In this document: piece after piece, positions 20,003 to 29,631 of the stretch
How the letters are laid out: every line of letters starts with the position of its first letter
How positions within the stretch are numbered: the stretch's first letter is position 1
Assembly (NCBI GenBank): GCA_024643555.1
Contig: JAHEMQ010000117.1
Span: 1 to 64,000 of the forward strand
Length of the DNA: 64,000 nucleotides
From: Crocinitomicaceae bacterium
Lineage (GTDB): Bacteria; Bacteroidota; Bacteroidia; Flavobacteriales_D; Crocinitomicaceae
Reading direction: 5' to 3'
Notes under the pieces: generated by a model
Told to the model about the DNA's origin: nothing
Seen by the model: the letters and a program-made list of their open reading frames with translations, nothing else
The model's database searches: none
Program-made: the position numbers and the translations under genes

Positions 20003-20893
20003 CTACAAAGATAGGTAAGGTCGGACTTTTTCAAATGTTTCTTGATCAATAATTACGGATTCTTTGATTTCATCAATGGATTTATACCCTCCTTTTTGCA
20101 CTCGCATCTTGACAATTGAATTTGCCTGATTCCAATTTAAGTAAGGATGTGCCTGCAATTTTTCAGCTGTTTCGCTGTTAATATGCAAGAGTGTTAAATT
20201 TGTTGCGGCACAACTAAACTCGGCTTGAATTTGCTCATATAGTTCTGGGGTCATTTTCCATACTTCTTTTAATTGTTCCTTGCGAGAGAATCCGCCTAAT
20301 TGCGAACGATATTTCAGTATTTGCTTTGAAAAAAAAGGTCCTATTCCTTTTACTTCAGACAACTCCTGTTCATTCACCTGATTTAAATCAAGGGTCACAT
20401 TGGTGCGCTCAGATTTCAACGCCATTTTTTTACTACCTTCTGCTTCCGTCGGATACGAAGTAAATTCCTTGATGTTTTCAAAAACCTCCGGTGGGATAAA
20501 CTTAATTCCTTGTAATTCCTGATTTGAGTGGATGCCTCTCTTTGCGATTTTCAGCACCACTTCCGCTTGTTTTTCACTCAGTCCAAAGAACATCCATTCT
20601 TGCTTCGTCAATTCATTTGGATCAAAAAACTTTGTTGGTTTGTGCTTCACAATGGCCTTTTTCGCAAACCAACGGTTTTTATTAAATCGATTTCTTTGTG
20701 GGAAATGTCGGTACTTTTTATGCCACGTTTTTTCTGCAACATAAGGGACTATTTCCAGTTCAAACCCTTCCTTCTCGTCTGTAAAAAACTGAAGAACACG
20801 AGGTGCAAAAATAATGACGGTTGATAAAAAGATTAAAATCCAAACACCACGCTGGTGTCGCTTGGATACATCAAAAGGATTTCCTTGATACAT
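20003..20893 (-). CDS. Helix-hairpin-helix (ComEA-like) domain protein
   Basis: LDLNQVNEQELSEVKGIGPFFSKQILKYRSQLGGFSRKEQLKEV plus two flanking HhH-like units; single N-terminal TM segment. Confidence 0.88.
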   Translation of the reverse strand: MYQGNPFDVSKRHQRGVWILIFLSTVIIFAPRVLQFFTDEKEGFELEIVPYVAEKTWHKKYRHFPQRNRFNKNRWFAKKAIVKHKPTKFFDPNELTKQEWMFFGLSEKQAEVVLKIAKRGIHSNQELQGIKFIPPEVFENIKEFTSYPTEAEGSKKMALKSERTNVTLDLNQVNEQELSEVKGIGPFFSKQILKYRSQLGGFSRKEQLKEVWKMTPELYEQIQAEFSCAATNLTLLHINSETAEKLQAHPYLNWNQANSIVKMRVQKGGYKSIDEIKESVIIDQETFEKVRPYLSL

Positions 20894-20966
20894 AGCTGCT
20901 CAAAAAATGAAGTCAAACATGAAATTCAAGTAATCTTTTCCCTCAGGCTAAACGCTGAAAGAACAT

Positions 20967-20990
20967 AAAAAGTATATGGCTATGCTTTTT
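20967..20990 (-). terminator. Possible intrinsic terminator at the end of the APC permease gene
   Basis: AAAAAGTATA-TGGC-TATGCTTTTT hairpin (one G-U/mismatch) spanning the stop codon. Confidence 0.4.
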
Positions 20991-22416
20991 TTCTATTAGC
21001 GATGAGGTAAACCGGTATGCCCAATAAGACAATTAATAGACCCATTCCAGCATTGCGCAAATCATACACCAATAAGTCAACACAAATTGCCGCCGTAATC
21101 AAGATGTACAAGGCAGGAATAACAGGATACCCAAATGCTTTGTAAGGTCGCGCTGCATCAGGTTCTTTTTTGCGTAGGATAAATATGCCGAAAATCGTAA
21201 GTATGTAAAATAACAAACTTGCAAAGGTACTATAGACTAACAAGTCTCCATATTTGCCCGACAGACATAAGATGCTTGCCCAAATACCTTGAATCCACAT
21301 GGCACTACTTGGGACATTGAATTGATTCAATTTTTTTGCTTGTTTGAAAAATAGTCCATCTTTAGACATGGCATAAAACAAGCGAGAACCGGCTAGAATC
21401 AATCCGTTATTGCAACCAAAAGTAGAAATCATGATGAGTGCCGCCATGAACATGATTCCTGCTCCTCCAAACATGATCGACGCAGCCCCGGCCCCTACTC
21501 GATCATCCGTCGCAAACATAATCCCTTGCCCAAAAGCATCCGTTGCATTTGGATCTCCACCTTTGGGAAGAAGTGCCAAATATGCCAAATTCGCGAGAAT
21601 GTAAATAGCCGTAACAATGGTGGTTCCGAAAAACAAACTTTTTGGAATGTTCTTTTTGGGATCTTTAATTTCCCCTGCAATGAAGGTGACATTATTCCAG
21701 GCATCAGAAGAGAAAAGTGAATTGATGATGGTCGCGCCTAAAGCACCCATTAAAGCGAATCCACTCAGCGGAATCGTATCCAACGCTCCACTTGGTAATT
21801 TAACTGTTTGATATGCATCCCACATGTGATCAAAATTCTGTGCAAACACATCGGTTTTCAATCCAATAGCAAGACCCAATACAATGAGTGCAAATAAGGC
21901 CAAAAGTTTTGCAGATGTAAATATCAACTGTAATATCTTTCCATTTTGAACACCCCTTGCATTTAATACTGTCAAAGAAATAATGCTAAAAATGGCCAGA
22001 ATTTGACCATAGGAGATCGTAAAAAAAGAAGTTTTCAAAAAAAGACCATTCAATTCAGGAAAGAACACACCAGCATACTTTGCAAAGGCGACAGCAACTG
22101 CTGCAATCACTCCTGTTTGAATGACGGTGAAAACGGTCCATCCATAGAGGAAGGACATCATCTTACCATAGGCACGTTGAATGTAGACATATTGTCCTCC
22201 AGCATTTGGCATCATTCCTGCGAGTTCACCATAACTCAAGGCAGCAAAAATGGTAATTAAGCCAGTCAGGACCCAAAGCACAATCATCCATGCGGATGAG
22301 CCTATGTCCCGCATCATTTGGGCAGTAACAATAAAAATTCCCGATCCGATCATGGATCCTGCAACAAGTAGTGTTGCATCCATTAATCCAAGTGATTGCT
22401 TCAATTTCGTTTCCAT
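20980..22416 (-). CDS. APC family amino acid permease
   Basis: LGLMDATLLVAGSMIGSGIFIVTAQMMRDIG, 12-TM hydrophobicity pattern. Confidence 0.92.
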   Translation of the reverse strand: METKLKQSLGLMDATLLVAGSMIGSGIFIVTAQMMRDIGSSAWMIVLWVLTGLITIFAALSYGELAGMMPNAGGQYVYIQRAYGKMMSFLYGWTVFTVIQTGVIAAVAVAFAKYAGVFFPELNGLFLKTSFFTISYGQILAIFSIISLTVLNARGVQNGKILQLIFTSAKLLALFALIVLGLAIGLKTDVFAQNFDHMWDAYQTVKLPSGALDTIPLSGFALMGALGATIINSLFSSDAWNNVTFIAGEIKDPKKNIPKSLFFGTTIVTAIYILANLAYLALLPKGGDPNATDAFGQGIMFATDDRVGAGAASIMFGGAGIMFMAALIMISTFGCNNGLILAGSRLFYAMSKDGLFFKQAKKLNQFNVPSSAMWIQGIWASILCLSGKYGDLLVYSTFASLLFYILTIFGIFILRKKEPDAARPYKAFGYPVIPALYILITAAICVDLLVYDLRNAGMGLLIVLLGIPVYLIANRKKA

Positions 22417-22439
22417 GGCTTCTGGTTTAGCTTAAAACA

Positions 22440-22473
22440 AAACTGTCTCTCCGAGTGAACGAAAAGACAGTTT
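22440..22473 (-). terminator. Intrinsic terminator between two permease genes
   Basis: 9-bp inverted repeat AAACTGTCT...AGACAGTTT followed on the minus strand by TGTTTTAA. Confidence 0.65.
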
Positions 22474-22497
22474 ATTATTTGATCTGTAGACAATAAA

Positions 22498-24063
22498 TTA
22501 GTTCTTTGGATGTAAGTGCGAATTTTTTCGGCTGTAGGTAAAGTAAATGATTAACCCAATTGCCATCCACAATCCTGCGGCTTGAAGCGTTGCAAGATCG
22601 AGAGAAACAATCATTGCTGTACAAACTAGCACTCCTAAAATTGGTACTACTGGAACCAATGGGGTTTTAAATGGACGTTTCAATTCAGGATTGCTTTTAC
22701 GCATGATCAAAATTCCAACACATACAAGGATGAATGCAAACAAGGTTCCAAAAGAGGTTAAATCTCCCGCAACACTTCCTGGAACAAAGGCAGCAAATGC
22801 ACCTACGAAGATGAATAACATCCAATTGGCGATGTATGGAGTTTGGAATTTCGGGTGCAGTTTTCCGAAAGCTGCTGGAATGAGTCCATCTTGACTCATA
22901 GAGAAAAATACGCGGCTTTGTCCCATTAACATCACCAGGATCACCGAAGAGAATCCAGCTAAAATGGCTAAGGTCACTCCTGTTCCCAACCACTCATATC
23001 CTGCCATGTAGGTTTTGATGGCATATGAAACAGATGCTTCTTTACCGGCTGTTGCGAATTCACTCCAATTTGCCACACCGGTTAACACATGTCCGAAAAG
23101 AATGTAGAGAACCGTACAAATCGCTAATGACCCAAGAATTCCAATAGGCATATCGCGTTTTGGATTTTTTGCCTCTTGCGCTGTCGTACTTACGGCGTCA
23201 AATCCAATGAACGCAAAGAAAACAATCCCCGCTCCACCAAGGACGCCGCCCCAGCCCCATTTGAAAAATCCTTCGTGACCAAAAGTACCTTCAGGAATCA
23301 AATAAGGTGTGTGATTTTCCGGCTTAATGAATTGCCATCCAATAACAATAAAGACCAATACGATGGCTACTTTCACGAAAACGATAATGGCATTTACTAA
23401 AGCAGATTCTTTCGTGCCTTTGATTAATAACAAAGTTAAGGCCAACAGGATAATCAGTGCCGGCGCATTGATGAATCCGCTTGTAATCGATACTTTAGAT
23501 GCGATTTCCGAGGGTAAATTTTCATATTGTGCCGCACTCAAAATGCCTTTTTCAATTCCCTCCCAATGTCCTGGTAGTGACTGAATTTGTGCCACCATCT
23601 CCTGAGAAACTTTGTACATACTTTCGAACGGTGAATGACACCATTCATATGGAATCGCATTTCCAAGGAGGTTGTTGAGGTACTCACTCCATGCAATGGA
23701 AACCGTTGCTGCTCCGAGTGCATATTCCATGATCAAGGACCAACCGATAATCCATGCTACAAGTTCACCCATGGTCACAAACGAGTACGCGTATGCACTA
23801 CCTGAAATAGGAATCATCGATGCAAATTCCGCATAACAAAGTCCTGCCAAAGCACAACCGAAAGCCGCAATAACAAAGGAAATCGTAACTCCAGAACCTG
23901 CGGCCTCTGATGCCGCTGCTGCAGTTCTAACGAATAAGCCTGCACCAATAATGGCTCCAATTCCTAGTGCAATTAAACTACCCGCACCGAGCGTGCGTTT
24001 CATTTGACTATTTTCGGCTTGCGCCAATAAATCGATTAGTGATTTTTTTCTCCAAAGTGACAT
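22498..24063 (-). CDS. APC family amino acid permease (cationic amino acid transporter-like)
   Basis: LGAGSLIALGIGAIIGAGLFVRTA, FFAFIGFDAVSTTAQEAKNPKRDMPIGI. Confidence 0.93.
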   Translation of the reverse strand: MSLWRKKSLIDLLAQAENSQMKRTLGAGSLIALGIGAIIGAGLFVRTAAAASEAAGSGVTISFVIAAFGCALAGLCYAEFASMIPISGSAYAYSFVTMGELVAWIIGWSLIMEYALGAATVSIAWSEYLNNLLGNAIPYEWCHSPFESMYKVSQEMVAQIQSLPGHWEGIEKGILSAAQYENLPSEIASKVSITSGFINAPALIILLALTLLLIKGTKESALVNAIIVFVKVAIVLVFIVIGWQFIKPENHTPYLIPEGTFGHEGFFKWGWGGVLGGAGIVFFAFIGFDAVSTTAQEAKNPKRDMPIGILGSLAICTVLYILFGHVLTGVANWSEFATAGKEASVSYAIKTYMAGYEWLGTGVTLAILAGFSSVILVMLMGQSRVFFSMSQDGLIPAAFGKLHPKFQTPYIANWMLFIFVGAFAAFVPGSVAGDLTSFGTLFAFILVCVGILIMRKSNPELKRPFKTPLVPVVPILGVLVCTAMIVSLDLATLQAAGLWMAIGLIIYFTYSRKNSHLHPKN

Positions 24064-24135
24064 AGCTTGAATTTAGTGAAAACAAATATATCATTTTCAG
24101 TCTAAATGGCAATACATAAAACTAGCGAAGCACTT

Positions 24136-25017
24136 TTACAATAAATCTAAGGTTTCTTCGAGCGACTTTGGACGGTAACCGAGCACGTTTTCTGCTTTGC
24201 TTAAATTAAATCCAGTTTTTGGTGGACGCACAGCCGGCTGATTTAAAGTGGAGCTATTCGTTCGTTTGACCTGAGACATCGGTAATTTATAGTGTTGAGC
24301 GATGCGTTCTACCAAGTTGAAAATAGACATGGTTTCTGGTCCAGCTATGTGAAAAATGCCTTTCTCATTTAACTCACAAATGCGAATACAGGCCCAAGCT
24401 AAGTCATCTGCCCATGTTGGAGCACGAAACTGATCGTCGATAATCGATAATTCTTGTCCTTTTTGTAAGGCCTCTTTTGCCCAAAGCACAATATTGGATC
24501 GCGACAAGTTTTTCCCAGTACCATAAACGATAATGGTACGTACAATGGAATAACTCAAGTTTGGTAATGACATTACCAACTTTTCACCTTCCACTTTTGA
24601 CTTTGCGTAGACAGAAAGTGGATTTGGCGTGTCTGTTTCAACATAATTGCCTTTTGCGCCGTCAAAAACGAAATCGGTTGAAAGTAATTGAAAGTGTACA
24701 CCCATTTTTTGACAGGCATTGGACAAGTAACGAACAGCGTCAACATTGATTTTTTGACAAGTCAAGGGGTCAAGTTCACACGCGTCAACGTTGGTCATCG
24801 CAGCTGTATGAATCACATGCGTGGGATTAAAATTTGCCAAGACACGTTGGATTTCCGCTTGATCAGTAATGTCCATGGAGCAATAAACAGTTGTCGGACA
24901 ATCATCATTTCTATTGCTACCTAGCGAAGTTGCTAAAAATGAAATATTCGCATTTAACAGTTGTTGAACGATTTTCTGCCCCAACAGACCATTGCTTCCT
25001 GTGACTAATATTCTCAT
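24136..25017 (-). CDS. SDR family oxidoreductase, dTDP-4-dehydrorhamnose reductase-like (RmlD)
   Basis: MRILVTGSNGLLGQKIVQQLL, STDFVFDGAKGNYVETDTPNPLSVYAKSKVEGE. Start taken at second Met. Confidence 0.9.
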   Translation of the reverse strand: MRILVTGSNGLLGQKIVQQLLNANISFLATSLGSNRNDDCPTTVYCSMDITDQAEIQRVLANFNPTHVIHTAAMTNVDACELDPLTCQKINVDAVRYLSNACQKMGVHFQLLSTDFVFDGAKGNYVETDTPNPLSVYAKSKVEGEKLVMSLPNLSYSIVRTIIVYGTGKNLSRSNIVLWAKEALQKGQELSIIDDQFRAPTWADDLAWACIRICELNEKGIFHIAGPETMSIFNLVERIAQHYKLPMSQVKRTNSSTLNQPAVRPPKTGFNLSKAENVLGYRPKSLEETLDLL

Positions 25018-25253
25018 AAATCCCAAATTGATTTCTTTTGTTTATGCTGTAATTTGAAGTAGTGTTTGTGCTCCAAAATCCAAGCCATAATCAAATAAAG
25101 AAGGATTGGGGAACCTATGCCTATGAATGAAAAATAAATAAATCCAAGTCGCACTTTACTCGTTCGAATTCCAAGGCGTCGAGCCCACCATTCACAGACT
25201 CCAAAGGATTGCATTTCAAAGAAAAAAATGATTTTTTGTAGCAGTCGTCTCAT
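25014..25253 (-). CDS. PspC domain-containing protein
   Basis: FGVCEWWARRLGIRTSKVRLGFIYFSFIGIGSPILLYLIMAWIL; ATG at 25253 gives ATGA coupling to the upstream gene. Confidence 0.8.
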   Translation of the reverse strand: MRRLLQKIIFFFEMQSFGVCEWWARRLGIRTSKVRLGFIYFSFIGIGSPILLYLIMAWILEHKHYFKLQHKQKKSIWDL

Positions 25254-26341
25254 GATTTTAAAAGCTTTTGCCCGACGCAACATTGCAGGCATTTATTTTG
25301 AGTACAAAATTGCTGATAAATTTCCAAATTAGCTTGCGTCTCGAATGCATTTTTAGCATGGATTCCAATGTGCTTCCAATGGCGCGTATTTCGATTTTTT
25401 TCGGGTGAAATTTGCTGTAAGTATTTCATCCCCTTTAATATTCCAGACGACCTTTCTTTTTCTACTTGCTTTTTAAAGATTTCAATGTAGGCAATGGCAT
25501 TGATGCGAATATTATTCTGAAGTAGTGAATTCTCAATGCCTGCTGTTTCAAATCCTACTGACCAATTAACCTCCGACTGTATTTTCGAATGATCATTCTC
25601 AAAAAAATACCAGCGTATCAAACGTAACCAAGAAAGGACCCTTTTCCGAATTTTCGATTGAAGCAAAAAGTTTTTACTTTTCCAACCTTGTTGATTTGAA
25701 TGAATAATTTCTATTAGTTCCCCTTCCGATTTGTTGACATGCCAGACCAAAGGAACTTGTTGCGATAAAATCTCAAAAGAAAGGGCATTGGTTTTAGTGC
25801 CAAAAGCCATTGAAAGCAATCGATAAACAGATTCCTTCGTAAGACCAGTCCCAAACGCCTCTTGAAATTTTCGATTTAAGCGCAGTTGTATCGCTAAATG
25901 CTGCATTTCCCTGTGGCTAGGCAGAAATTCGCTTAAACGCTTTCCGCAGGATATTTTTGAGGCTTTGTTCCAATCATAATACTTCGGAAAACTAAATTCT
26001 CCTTGCAAGTATGGTTTTAACTCTAAAGTTGGTAAGACAGAACCACGGACAAATACCTCTTGATCGTGTTCATGGACTACGTGTAGAATGACATTTTCAT
26101 AGGACTGATCTTGATGATGTCGGTGTTTATACCAATCCGATGATTTCAAATGAAATTCTATGGAACCAAACCATTTCAAGCCATCAAAATAAATTTCTGC
26201 CAATTGAAAATCAGGACCACTTCCTGCAATGTTCCAAATACCCGTTTGAATGATCGTAATGGGAGAGCCACTTGTTAAACAAAAGAGGTGGAAAGGTAAG
26301 CGTTTGTTTTGCCAAAGTTGTTGTAGGTGATGCTCAATCAA
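25250..26341 (-). CDS. DUF2851 family protein
   Basis: TTG start; EHHLQQLWQNKRLPFHLFCLTSGSPITIIQTGIWNIAGSGPDFQLAEIYFDGLKWFGSIEFHLKSSDWYKHRHHQDQSYENVILHVVHEHD. Confidence 0.88.
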   Translation of the reverse strand: MIEHHLQQLWQNKRLPFHLFCLTSGSPITIIQTGIWNIAGSGPDFQLAEIYFDGLKWFGSIEFHLKSSDWYKHRHHQDQSYENVILHVVHEHDQEVFVRGSVLPTLELKPYLQGEFSFPKYYDWNKASKISCGKRLSEFLPSHREMQHLAIQLRLNRKFQEAFGTGLTKESVYRLLSMAFGTKTNALSFEILSQQVPLVWHVNKSEGELIEIIHSNQQGWKSKNFLLQSKIRKRVLSWLRLIRWYFFENDHSKIQSEVNWSVGFETAGIENSLLQNNIRINAIAYIEIFKKQVEKERSSGILKGMKYLQQISPEKNRNTRHWKHIGIHAKNAFETQANLEIYQQFCTQNKCLQCCVGQKLLKS

Positions 26342-26374
26342 AGTATTCTGTTTTGAATACTTTAAGTTACAAAA

Positions 26375-26401
26375 AAAAGGCGCTCAGTAGAGCGCCTTTT
26401 T
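26375..26401 (-). terminator. Rho-independent terminator downstream of PorE-like gene
   Basis: AAAAAGGCGCTC-AGTA-GAGCGCCTTTTT perfect hairpin. Confidence 0.9.
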
Positions 26402-26403
26402 CA

Positions 26404-28539
26404 TTATCTCGGTAGTGGTTTAAACACTGAGTATTCTGGATTCGCCGGTGGGGCTGTTGCAGGATTGAAATCAGTTCCTGTAATTTTAGCTGTGGTACGT
26501 CGATTGATCTGATGTAATTTTTGGAATTTTGCAGGGTCACTCGTTTTAAACTGGTTAATGTAAGCTTCTGTTAAGATAACTTTTTGACCATTTTCGTCCT
26601 CCCATGTTGCAGGCTCAGACTCTCCCTTGCCAACTGGACGAATGCGACGAGCATCGATTCCTTTTTGCTCCACTAAGTATTTGTAAACTGCTTTTGCACG
26701 ATTTTCTGACAATACTTGATTTTTAACGTCTGTGTCACGAGCATCTGTGTGTGAGAATAAATCAATTGTAATATTCGGGTACTCGCGCAACATGCTATCC
26801 AAGAATTTTAACGAGTCCAAACTCATACAAGTCGCATCGTTGATGAATGTCCATTGGCTAACAGGGTAACGAACTTCCGGTGTTCTGATCTCTCCAATCG
26901 GCAACAATGGCATTTCAAGGATAAACGTTTGACTTTGGTCTAATCCAACTGTGCTGAATTTTGCACCACGTTTATCTTCGTAATAACCTTCCTTCGCTGC
27001 TTTCAAGGTGTAATCTTTTCCTACAAGAATCCAACGGCTCTTTTTATCTGGTTTCTCATTCCAACTAACTTTACCACGTGCATCGGTTGTCCCTTCCCAC
27101 GTCGTGCCATCAGATACAGTTACTGTTACTTTGGCGCCAGCTAATTTTTTCGTCTTTTTACCTGATTCATATACAATGACACGAAGGTCATACAAATTTG
27201 GTGGAATCGAATAGCTCCAAATGTCTGATGTATATTCATTACTTGATGATGTTTTGCGTTCTGAGGTAAAGAATCCTGTTCGTCCATCAAAATCACACAT
27301 TCCGTAATCGTTTCCTTGAGAATTGAATGGAACGCCCATGTTTTTTGTTCCTGACCATTTGTTTTCATCGCCTTGTTTTTGAGCAACGAAAATATCTAAA
27401 CCACCAATTCCTGGAAGACCATCACTGGCGAAGTACAATTGACCTTTTGGACCAATGGAAGGGAACAATTCATTTCCTGCGGAATTAAACATAGCACCCA
27501 TGTTGTGCGGAACAGAGTCCCACATTTTTGAACGTTTGTCATAGGTAACGTACCACAAATCGCGTCCACCAAAACTTTTTTCTCCGTTTGCACTCTCCGT
27601 CATATCCGAAGCAAAAATCAACATTTGATCATCAGGAGTTAAGCATGGATGTCCAACGGAAACAGTATCGTTTGTTTTCAAAGAAATTTTCATTGGATTC
27701 TCGAATTCTTCTCCACTGAGATCAGCTTTCCAAATTTCACAACCCAAATCCATTTTTTCTGCATTTGGACATCTTGTGAAATACAAAGTTTTCTTTCTTG
27801 AATCAAAACAAGCAGTTCCTTCGTTTTGTGTCGTATTCACCACTCCTTTCGTATCGATTGATTTTACGTTTGTTGGATTCCCATTTACGTCATATTCCGC
27901 GCTGAAGATATCCATGTATTTTTGACCAGAAATTGGATCGCGATCTGAACCAGTACACTCATCTCGACTTGTTCCAAAGTAAATGATTTTTCCTTTTTTG
28001 TCACCAAAAGATGGTGCCATGTCATATTGTTTCGAGTTGATTTTATCTTCACACTTGATCACATAGTTTGATTCTTCCGATTCAAAATCTCTGTATTTTT
28101 CAATAGCAGCCATTGCATCTTCCAATTCTTTTACTCGAGATTTTGGCGCAAGTCTTTTGTATTCGCGGTAACTTTTCAAAGCGTTGTCATACTCCTTCAA
28201 CATGCGTTGCATGTCACCTCTGTAGAAATACACTTCAGGAACAACGTCAAAATACTTCAACTCGATACAGGTTCCATACCATTCATTTGCTTTATCATAT
28301 ACTTGCATGTTTCTATACGATTCAGCGATTTTGAATGCCATGTCACCTTTTTGACGGATTGTGCCTTTGTATCCTAATGTTTTATAAGCATCTTGACAAA
28401 CTTTGATGGCTTCAAAATAGTTACCAGAATAATAGGTATCATTGGCCTTTCTGATGTATTTTGGCTCGGGTGTGTTTTGTCCAAATGTAAACTGAGCAAA
28501 GGAAAGCGTAAGAAAAGCTAAAATAAAAAATTGTTTCAT
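26404..28539 (-). CDS. PorE-like protein: TPR + beta-propeller (PD40) + carboxypeptidase regulatory-like + OmpA C-terminal domain
   Basis: N-terminal TPR region, repeated propeller blades, CRD segment (GAKVTVTVSDGTTWEGTTDARGKVSWNEKP), OmpA motif ITIDLFSHTDARDTDVKNQVLSENRAKAVYKYLVEQKGIDARRIRPVGKGES. Confidence 0.85.
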   Translation of the reverse strand: MKQFFILAFLTLSFAQFTFGQNTPEPKYIRKANDTYYSGNYFEAIKVCQDAYKTLGYKGTIRQKGDMAFKIAESYRNMQVYDKANEWYGTCIELKYFDVVPEVYFYRGDMQRMLKEYDNALKSYREYKRLAPKSRVKELEDAMAAIEKYRDFESEESNYVIKCEDKINSKQYDMAPSFGDKKGKIIYFGTSRDECTGSDRDPISGQKYMDIFSAEYDVNGNPTNVKSIDTKGVVNTTQNEGTACFDSRKKTLYFTRCPNAEKMDLGCEIWKADLSGEEFENPMKISLKTNDTVSVGHPCLTPDDQMLIFASDMTESANGEKSFGGRDLWYVTYDKRSKMWDSVPHNMGAMFNSAGNELFPSIGPKGQLYFASDGLPGIGGLDIFVAQKQGDENKWSGTKNMGVPFNSQGNDYGMCDFDGRTGFFTSERKTSSSNEYTSDIWSYSIPPNLYDLRVIVYESGKKTKKLAGAKVTVTVSDGTTWEGTTDARGKVSWNEKPDKKSRWILVGKDYTLKAAKEGYYEDKRGAKFSTVGLDQSQTFILEMPLLPIGEIRTPEVRYPVSQWTFINDATCMSLDSLKFLDSMLREYPNITIDLFSHTDARDTDVKNQVLSENRAKAVYKYLVEQKGIDARRIRPVGKGESEPATWEDENGQKVILTEAYINQFKTSDPAKFQKLHQINRRTTAKITGTDFNPATAPPANPEYSVFKPLPR

Positions 28540-28593
28540 AAAGCGTGGTTTAAGCTTAGATATTTATCCAAGGAAAGCAAAAATAAGAAATAT

Positions 28594-29631
28594 TTATTTA
28601 AAATCCGAACAATATTTCCTCCATCGATCGAGGAGTTCAGTGAATCCCGCTGGCAACGCTGAATCAAACTCAAGGTATTGCTGAGTGCTCGGCTGAATGA
28701 ACCCGAGGGTTTTTGCATGTAAGGCTTGTCCGGGTATTAACTCCATACAATGTTCAACGAATCTTTCATAGCTTGACGACCTTGTGCCTTTCACTATGCG
28801 ATTTCCACCATATTCCAAATCGTTAAAAAGAGGGTGTCCAATGGACTGAAAATGCACACGAATTTGATGAGTTCTTCCCGTTTCTAATTTGCATTCAATG
28901 AGTGTCACCAACCCAAATCGCTCCAAAACCTTGTAGTGAGTAATAGCCGTTTTACCATGGTCTCCTTCCTTGAAAACGGCCATGACTTTACGGTTTTTCA
29001 ATGATCGTCCGATGTTTCCTTCGATTGTTCCGTCATGCGCTATGTCACCCCAAACCAATGCATGGTAACGTCTTTCCGTTGTCCGATTATAAAACTGCTT
29101 AGCTAATTCTACCAATGCAAGTTCTGTTTTTGCGATTAACAGTAGTCCTGTGGTATGCTTGTCAATGCGGTGAACCAAACCTGGTCTTCCGAAATAATCT
29201 TTGGGGGGACTAGGTAAATTTTGAATGTGATAAACAAGTGCATTCACCAAGGTTCCGGTATAGTTCCCGTAGCCCGGATGGACCACCATATTTGAGGGCT
29301 TATTGACCACTAATAAATCATCATCTTCATAAGCAATTTCGATGGGAATGTCTTGCGGAATCAATTCGATTTCTCGCACAGGATACGGCAGGACAATCGA
29401 AATTTCATCTCCCGGTTTGACCTTAAAGTTTTGCTTAACTTTTTGTCCGTTTACGAGGATATTTCCATTTTTCGCAGCAATTTGAATCTTGTTTCTCGAA
29501 GTATTCGCCATGCGATCAATGAGAAACTTATCAATGCGAATGACGACTTGACCTGGGTCAGCTTTAAATCGATGGTGCTCAAAAAGTTCTTCTTCCTCGT
29601 TTTCAAGGTCGCTTACTGCATCTTCATTCAT
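28594..29631 (-). CDS. RluA family 23S rRNA pseudouridine synthase (RluD-like)
   Basis: S4 domain then GLVHRIDKHTTGLLLIAKTELALVELAKQF, GRTHQIRVHFQSIGHPL. Confidence 0.95.
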   Translation of the reverse strand: MNEDAVSDLENEEEELFEHHRFKADPGQVVIRIDKFLIDRMANTSRNKIQIAAKNGNILVNGQKVKQNFKVKPGDEISIVLPYPVREIELIPQDIPIEIAYEDDDLLVVNKPSNMVVHPGYGNYTGTLVNALVYHIQNLPSPPKDYFGRPGLVHRIDKHTTGLLLIAKTELALVELAKQFYNRTTERRYHALVWGDIAHDGTIEGNIGRSLKNRKVMAVFKEGDHGKTAITHYKVLERFGLVTLIECKLETGRTHQIRVHFQSIGHPLFNDLEYGGNRIVKGTRSSSYERFVEHCMELIPGQALHAKTLGFIQPSTQQYLEFDSALPAGFTELLDRWRKYCSDFK

